Shown here in pieces: positions 56,560 through 64,000 of a stretch of 64,000 nucleotides of DNA; position 1 is the first letter of the stretch; every line of letters starts with the position of its first letter. The translations under genes were made by a program, and so were the position numbers. The notes under the pieces were generated by a model. The model ran no database searches, had not been told where the DNA came from, and saw only the letters and a program-made list of their open reading frames with translations. Origin of the DNA: Istiophorus platypterus (Eukaryota > Chordata > Actinopteri > Istiophoriformes > Istiophoridae); the NCBI GenBank assembly GCA_016859345.1, contig CM029134.1:15253560-15317559 (forward strand). The letters are read 5' to 3'.

Positions 56560-57115
56560 AGCTAGCTCCCAGTGTTCGTTCGCGAAGCGGACACCCTCTC
56601 TAATTTAAGATTTGTTAAGGTTAGTGGATGTAGCACACGCAGGGAGGAACCTAGCTGAGACACATGGGCACGCAGGTGCAGTGAAAGATCTTCAACATAT
56701 GGACAGAAGAGCATCAGGCTTACAGCCAGGCTGGCGGACAAGTAGAAAGGCAGGTACTGGCAACAGGTCACTGGGCATAGGTAGCAGGCACATAGGAAAA
56801 CATACAGAAACATTTACAGATGATCTGGCAAGGAGCTGGTGGAAATGACTGGTTTGAGTACTGACTGGGAAAATGAGGAAACTGGGAACAGATATATGAG
56901 TAGGCAGGTAAGCTCAGGTGATCAGGAATAGGCAACAGGTGAGCAGGTGGATCTGGCAGTCAGGTGACTGGGATTTGGAGGAATGTCTGAGGACATCTGG
57001 TGGGCAGATAGAAAGTGGCAGGAGACAGAGGCCAAAATATACAGGACTCAAACAGGAATCCTAACAGAAGATATCTGCAGGTAACTCTGACCCTGAAGCT
57101 GTAGGATACAGATGT
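56560..57115. mobile_element. Candidate dispersed repeat, CAGG/CTGG-rich
   Basis: Purine-rich block with recurring caggtga, ctgggaa, gatctggca and aacagga words, sharply different from the AT-rich flanks. This composition resembles noncoding parts of fish retroelements, but no coding region or LTR ends are visible. Confidence 0.35.
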
Positions 57116-57130
57116 GCCACTACTATTCAA

Positions 57131-57301
57131 CATTCATTATTATCAATATTATCATTAGATTGCATTAGATTATTAATAATGATAAAAACAACAATGATAT
57201 GAATAATGAAAATGATTACTGCTGATGCTATCATTGCTGCTGCTATTATTAATAACCCTATTAAATCTAGAAGTATCCCTATTATTATTATAACTATAAC
57301 A
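57131..57301. repeat. ATT/ATA-rich low-complexity tract
   Basis: Degenerate trinucleotide runs of attatt, aataat and gatgat. Confidence 0.8.
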
Positions 57302-59259
57302 ACCTGTCTTGTAGTGCATGAATACAACAGCATACACAGCTGTTCCTGGTCTCCTTTTCTCTCTCTCTTTTCTTGCACCCCCTCTCCCCCCTCTTTATCC
57401 TATCCTCCATTTCTCTCCTCTCAACCCAACCAGTAGGGTGGACAGCTGCTGTGTGGATTGTTTACTATGAGTTCAATTTTTTCACTTGAAGTCTGTTGTT
57501 TGACAATGGCCATGGCAAAGGTCACCGCTCAGTGTATGTTTATGGAAATAGGCTACCTGGGGGGCTTATAGTCTTTATAGGTTTTAGTAATATTCAAGAC
57601 TTTTCCCTGGCTCAGCGCAAGCTATTAGTGATTATCAACAATGTTTATAAACACTGGAGTATATCAAGACAATACTATTTTGTATTGTTGTATTGTATTG
57701 TATATCCGTAATCAGCTATGAAATAATTAAATTTTTTTTTCTTCTATAACTCAAACTTTCCCAAGGATTTTGGAGTGCTGCATCTGGAAAATGAATTACA
57801 TGGAGCCCTCACTTTTCTTCCCATCTTTTGAACAACCTTTTTTGTTGTCCAGCTAAAGTTATCCATAAGCAGTAGGCCACCAAGAACAAAAATAAAAACA
57901 AAATAAAACAGCAAGATAAAATGGTTAGTACTGTTCCTTTGTAACTCTCTATTTTTGATTAGAGAGTTTAATCTCTTTCTGTTGCAGCAATGCAAATATT
58001 TAGGGAACCTTAAAGATTCTAGGTTTTCATGAAGGATTTATCTCTACAAAATCCCTATTTGTAACGTGTCAACAAACTAGACGAGACCAAATGGGCGCTA
58101 AATAGTATTAGTGCTCCCAGGTTAAAACCCAGGAGTACATCTTTGCATACACACTGAGGAGTACAAATGACTGCTCAAACAATAACATCCCTACCATAGT
58201 TGCTCCCTGTGTAAAGAAAGTTTTTTTTATCAGGAATAACCCCTTGAGATGTACCATCTTGTTTTGGACGGGTTCCTCTATGACAGCAATACAATAATAA
58301 CACAAATTAGACAAAACATTCAACAAAAATACCAAGATAATTAAATGATTCCAAATGTGAAAATAACACACAAACAGAGCCCTAAATTGGATCATTTATT
58401 CACAGATTAAAGAAAAGTATTGTCAGTTTTAGATTAACTAAAAAGTGATAAAGCATTATTATAGAGATGCAATATTCACAGATAATCCTATAGTAAGAAG
58501 ACAGTGATTATTCTAATCTGAGGGAGTTTCTGAGCTATTACTTAGGGGGACTGCAGGAAAAAAGCTGTATAGTGTTTCAATCATTAATTAGAGAAGAAGG
58601 ATACCATAAACCATTTTAAATAGTTATAGTAATTGAACTGAATTCATTTGAAAATAAACTGCCAACAGTGTTGCTGTTATCTTATAACGGGAGAGGGCAA
58701 ATAAAGAATTTCATATATATTCTACAATGTTGAGTTATGAATGAACAGACAAGAACAAATCTACATACTTTTGTTTAAACTATATTGAGAGAAAGAAGAT
58801 AACTTTTACATGCAGCCTGATATCCAACATCATCATAATCCGATATTGGTAAAATGTGTTGTAAACCAAGCTTCTTTTTAACAGTAAATGAAAGACAGTT
58901 CATTTACACAGCGGAGAAGAACACTGTTACACTGAACACTGAGGTTCATTTTCTTCACAATGGCATTTAAATTAGGGTTCAGCGTCAGGCCACCAAGTAC
59001 CATCAAGAGAGGCAATAACACATGAATGAGCCAAAAGTCTGGATTTAATGTTGTGGCGAGTTCAAAAAATCAAAGTGTGAGATTTAGTTTTATTGAGTAG
59101 TGGTTTCTTAGCTGCAAGCCAGTACATTGCTAGATAGAAGGATCAGGAATTATGGCAGAAAAAAACTGAGGAGAAATGCTGATTAAATGCTAGTGCGACT
59201 AAAATTGGATCATGCAATCATAACATTGTTAACTCTGAAAGGATTTTGTTTTCCAGGAT
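57302..59259. other. No supported gene
   Basis: AT-rich; nothing recognisable beyond a small inverted repeat near 57943-57968. Confidence 0.5.
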
Positions 59260-59349
59260 TGTTTAGGATTTTAATATTAATGAACAATGGATTCTTTTTA
59301 ATAATTGGATCTGGCATTTCTGATCATAATTTTTCTATGGGTAACTGTC

Positions 59350-59580
59350 TGCACTTTTCTCAGTGAGCAGTATCCTTAGACTTTTGAAATGTGGCCCCTG
59401 CATTATCTCTCTGCCTGAAAATACATATGACATCAGAAGGAATCCAGGGAAGATGTCTGCCGTTCACACTGATAGTTTTCAAGGAAGCATGTTTATCTAT
59501 AACTTCATTGAATTCAGAGTATAAAAAGTCCTGAGCATTACGAACATTTGATATCACTTGATTCCTGTCTAAATAAGTTG
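59350..59580 (-). mobile_element. LINE (non-LTR retrotransposon) fragment: endonuclease-RT linker
   Basis: The minus strand reads DRNQVISNVRNAQDFLYSEF, NEVIDKHASLKTISVNGRHL and PWIPSDVICIFRQRDNAGAT, then a stop. The pattern F..F..IIDKHAP.K...VKGR..PW...L.....RD.A is characteristic of the segment between the endonuclease and reverse transcriptase of fish LINEs. Only this short segment is readable. Confidence 0.7.
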
Positions 59581-62500
59581 AGATTAAGTCGATGTATACT
59601 ATTTTTTTTTTTTTATAATGCCTGGTTCTATTTCATTTGGTTGGCAATTTGGGTAGTTTAATTTTCCAAATACAGTATCTGATACATGATTTAGACAGTC
59701 AGACATAACCCCTGCTTATAATTATCTCTTTATTGTGAGACCAGTATTCACTGAAGCAGGGATTGACATGTAGGTGTAACTTGAGTGGGTTCACTAATTA
59801 CCTGTAATATTATGCCCTATCCCAGGGGGCATGATAATTCAGTTTACCTGGCTAAGTTTTCTTTTGATCAAAAAAAAAGAAAGAAAATGATGCAGTTATG
59901 TTGGGCTGCTCTCATCTGTAATCAGCTTGACTTATCAGGTTCAGCAGTTCAACAGGAATTTAGAGGAAGACTACAGTGATTTGTTCACCTGATTATCTCC
60001 CCTCCCCAGACCACTGATCTGTCCCATTGAGATGAGACAAATCATGGAGAATTAGCCTCCTATTACACTCTGTGAGCAGGCTAGCCTCTCTTCATCTGTC
60101 ATCCACAATTAGCTGCACAAGCAAATGTTTGAAGTTAAACACTGATTAGAGGGTTGTACTCTGAAAATGATTCCCCTCTCCACCCACCTACACAGCAACC
60201 CTCTATCTAAAGTAGCTTTCAGTGCTTTTTTTTCCATCAAGAGCAGAGTGTTGGCATGATTACAATCAAATTGGTGTGTGATCAAAGTATGCATACCAGC
60301 ACCTGAATATTTCTGATAAATCACAGTTGCATGCTGTAGGTGCTACAGATGGGAGATAGGCGAACAGATGTGTTACATGTGAGTTCGTGTGCTGCAGAGG
60401 GATCCCGAGAGGGACTAAATCTGTGGAAAATAAAGATGGGTTTTGCTCCCAACACTTTTTTTCTCTTATACAGAACAGGGTAAGATCTCTTACTGACGAG
60501 CAAAATTTTTAGCAGAATCAATAACACCTAAATGAGACTAAAATATGATGAATGATACTTTAACCTAAGCTCCGATATTTTATTTTGCATGTTAGTTTTA
60601 TTGGAGGATGAAGGTAATCACAGAGAAGACAACACTTTACATCAAATATAACTAAAGTTATATTTGATGTAAAGTTATTCACACATGCATAGATACTGTG
60701 GTGGTGGTGGAAGAAACATTATAGGAGAGGAGACAAGTCACTTAAAGCATTTTGAATGGAAGAGTCCACAATGCCAAGGAAGGCAGTTGAATGACATGCA
60801 TCCCGCGCCTTCCCCCCAAAAGCCAACCATCTGCTTTATATTAGCCCAACGTGGAACATTTCAAGCCAATCCTGTTATTGCACTAACATAAGCAAAGCTT
60901 TGCAAATGCGTACCAGAGGTATAATCCGCTGGGAAACAAGCATTATAAACCTTATTTTGTGGTGAATACCCCAAACCTTTTGAGTAGTTTGTATAAGATT
61001 TGACTGCTGATAGTATACATGCAGATTTTTATGTCTCAGACCATTGAAAGTGAAGTTATGGCTCTCTCCCCATTAATTTAGATAGGGACCTGGCCTTGTT
61101 AGCCCGAAATAACTGCCTGGAGGCGTTGCCAAGATGGCTGCAAAGTGGTGAGGCTTTTTTATAAGTACTCATGAGGATGGTAATTCCTCAACAGCTGTTT
61201 TGCTCTAGAAATGTCACAGCAAGCTCATCCAGATCCTCTGCTCTATTCTTGACAATGTTGCCAAGCACATGCTTCAGGAGAGAACCACCCACAGCTGGAT
61301 CCAAATCATTACCCTCGACGAAAGGCTCCTTAGTTCATCAAAGTGTCTCAGTTGGCTTGAGACTAATGAAAAAAATCTCTCTCCCACTGAGACAACATAA
61401 CTGCTCAGTCGGTCGCAAATTCTTGCTTTTCACAGCTCACCCAGTGGCCAACTCTCCGGGCAATACTAACTTCTTTTCACCGACAATTTGTCTTTGGCTC
61501 CACACCACTCTCTGTTACAGATCCATTTTGTGTGTTTCTTCCTTAACATTCAGCCTCTTCTTCTGAAAACACTGCTTCTTTTGCCAAAACGTTAACATGC
61601 CCATTTACACTGATAGCCATGCAAATAGCACCCCGCATAAAGCACAAGAAGGGCAAAGATGTACAGTACCTGTTCACCATGGGGCCTGAGGAAAGATTCA
61701 ACTATGCTGGGATTTTGAAATGCACATGCATACACAGGTCTAATAGCAGTGTCTACACTCAGACAGCACATTGAGAGAGTCATACTGTGTCAGCAGGGAG
61801 TAACATGACATTTGCCCATGTTATCATGGTCTTGCTTAAGAATGGGGCCAAATTGTGACAGGCCCTACACTTAACCAAACAGTGTCATTGTGCTACAGCA
61901 ATAGGCTTGTGTGTTCATGAAGATGACAAGAGTGAAACTTAAATTTTTACAAGCTACTGTGGTTTGGACTTTAGCTTAACACATATGATTCTATTTTTGC
62001 TTTCATACAACTGATAGGAGACTCACTGTTTCCCACTCACCTCCCATTTTCCACATAATAGTTGACCTGTACTTGCTGTGTTTAGCTTCTACTAATGCAA
62101 ACAGAGTATTTTCTGGGTCACAGAAGCTTTTAACTGAGTCATGGGTGGCTTTTATTGTGAAGCAGTTACCTGTAAAAGCATTGTCATTGAGGTTAAAAAT
62201 GGCCTATTCGCTTGATTAAAACACAAATAGCATTATTACCATTTTAAGAACTCTGTGTTTGGTCAGGGGGATCAAGTTTAAATGTAAAGGACGCAGAATC
62301 CACAGTGAGCAGGTTACATGATGTGGTGCAGAAACCAAGTGCTTTTAGAAGGTTCATCAAGATAAGTAAGGACTTTTACAGTGCTGTCCTGTTGTATGTA
62401 AAACAACTATCACTTTACCAGAATCATTGGTTCTGATCAACGTGGCCCACGGTAGGTGTCAATATCCAAACCATATGTAGCCAGTGTCAGAGACGGATCT

Positions 62501-63148
62501 TTATCTTCTTTATTAAATGGCAAAAATAAATGGACCATAAGAGAAGGAGTAGGCTGGAGCAAGAGAAGAGAGGGATGGATGCATAGTGATGTAACACACA
62601 GGCAATAACCTCCAAATTTACTCCAAAAAGGGCCCACTGGATCAATAAGTATAGAAGTTTTTGTCCTGTAGTCTGCAGCTGCTAATGTTTTGCATATGTA
62701 AGCTACCTTCTTATCCATTTCTTCATGCTATTCATATCCCCATTAATTTTTTTTTTAAATTTTATTTGAATGAAAATGAAGTTAGAAGATTGCTCTGAGA
62801 CATACACTAGGAACTAGTATTGAATAGAATTTTTTTTTTCTTTTTGTATGTTCTTTAATTTGTCAGTGCGTGGAAAGTAGAAGTCTGGAGTTTTACTTTT
62901 GATTCACACACTGAAATATAAACAGTTTTTTTTTGTGAGGTGTGTGTGTATTTGGATCAACAATTCAAATAAAATCCACAGTTGGAAAATATAAATGTTC
63001 AAAATGTTCATTAAGACTGATGTTTTGACCCTAAGCTCTCTATTTCTGTGTTTGAAATTATTCTCTCAAAGATACTCTCTCCTACAGTTTATTATATCAC
63101 CACAAATGATGCCAGAACTATTTTCTTTACCACAATATGTACATTTGT
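59581..63148. other. No supported gene
   Basis: AT-rich DNA with the palindrome at 60634-60675. A possible dispersed repeat lies at about 61040-61150 (cctggccttgttagcccgaa and gttgccaagatggctgcaaa). An open frame at 61171-61566 has no recognised domain. Confidence 0.5.
60634..60675. repeat. Perfect 20-bp inverted repeat with 2-base spacer
   Basis: ACTTTACATCAAATATAACT, AA, then the exact reverse complement. AT-rich and cruciform-prone. Confidence 0.95.
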
Positions 63149-63149
63149 A

Positions 63150-63230
<81 letters not shown>

Positions 63231-63243
63231 ATATATATATACA
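63149..63243. repeat. (TG)n(TA)n compound microsatellite
   Basis: A short TG run passes directly into a long TA run with two CT interruptions. Confidence 0.97.
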
Positions 63244-64000
63244 TAGATTCAATTGTTACAAAAGAAAGGAGATGAAGGCCACACAGATGAAAGAAAGGTC
63301 AATTCAATCAGATATATTATAACAACCTGCTATTCAGTGACTGACGTCAAGGCAGAGATTCATTCAATATGAACAGCATTGCCTTGCTCGACACACACAC
63401 ACACGCACACACAAAAGATGGGCTGAGGCCAGACAACCTATTCGATGTGACATGTAATTCCAAGCACATTGAGGACAAATTATACAGGCTGAATATAGAG
63501 AGTGATAAATTCTAGGAGAGAAGAGACACAGGCAGCCTTCTATCCTTCCCTCATCCATGTCACTGCCTCAGCTATGTCCTTACTAGTTGATAAGCACACA
63601 TAGCTATAAGCAAGATGCATATATGTCCATTAAGTGGTTCTTTAAGAGCAAATTATTGAGATTAATTCATGGTGTGTCTATGCATATATTAGATAATAAC
63701 TTTGGAAATTATGAGAGCGAAAATTGGTAAACACACATTTTTTTTTTTCCTTTTTAAAAAAAAAATTGTCATGTTAACATCTGTCCCTTTTACTTGTACA
63801 TGTTGCTATTTAATGTTAACATACCTTTTGAGGAGTATGACAAAGCTATTCAAGAGCTCTCTTCAAACAGATAGTACTTATAGGGGTAGCTCCAGCTACA
63901 GTATATTTTTACCAAGTTAAGGGACTCACAGGAGAGAGGTTAAATAAGTATGGTCAAAATTGATGCAACAGAGGTTGATATATCCTGACTTTTTGTCCCT
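63244..64000. other. No supported gene
   Basis: Short CA run near 63392-63413; otherwise unremarkable AT-rich sequence to the window end. Confidence 0.5.

Noticed and set aside
61171..61566. 131-codon plus-strand frame and an opposite readable stretch (SLLKHVLGNIVKNRAEDLDE)
   Set aside because: Looks peptide-like on the minus strand but is closed by stops within about 45 codons and lies beside repeat-like DNA; no family recognised.

Overview
This 64 kb window is vertebrate nuclear DNA, most likely from a teleost fish. Protein-coding genes are split into exons with GT..AG introns, several introns are only 90-150 bp, CA/TG microsatellites are abundant, and there are fish-type tRNA-derived SINEs, a decayed Tc1-like transposon and a LINE fragment. 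No operon, CRISPR or prokaryotic signal is present. Coordinates of exons were derived by hand-reading splice sites and checking that codon phase is preserved from exon to exon.

Left part (1-20.9 kb): two intact genes lie in tandem, both on the minus strand. etf1 (20.2 to 13.2 kb) encodes eukaryotic translation release factor eRF1; all ten coding exons are present and join into a 443-codon open frame carrying the GTS, NIKS, YxCxxxF and GGQ motifs. fbxw11 (beta-TrCP2; 11.0 kb to beyond the left edge) encodes the F-box/WD40 substrate receptor of an SCF ubiquitin ligase; eight exons are visible, from the start codon to the beginning of the second WD40 repeat, including two phase-0 cassette exons that match the known alternative N-termini of human FBXW11. 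Each gene begins in a CpG island; both islands are flanked inside the gene by clusters of GCTA/TTAGC motifs. eRF1 ends translation on the ribosome and FBXW11 directs phosphodegron proteins to the proteasome; nothing in the sequence suggests that they are functionally linked beyond being neighbours.

Right part (20.9-64 kb): no intact gene was found. The most interesting content is a set of collinear, broken minus-strand exon fossils at about 34.2, 32.7 and 31.5 kb (with a weak fourth at 29.2 kb) that match consecutive parts of testican-1 (SPOCK1): the start of the calcium-binding domain, the EF-hand region with its C-Y-C-F-Q end, and the thyroglobulin type-1 domain. They carry stops, deletions and lost cysteines, while one retains a good splice donor. 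In human, SPOCK1 lies on the same chromosome arm region as ETF1, so I infer a dying or dead spock1 ohnolog kept in place beside a surviving etf1. The remaining sequence is AT-rich intergenic or former intronic DNA with microsatellites, mobile-element remnants, three striking palindromes and some stretches that look like candidate conserved noncoding elements.
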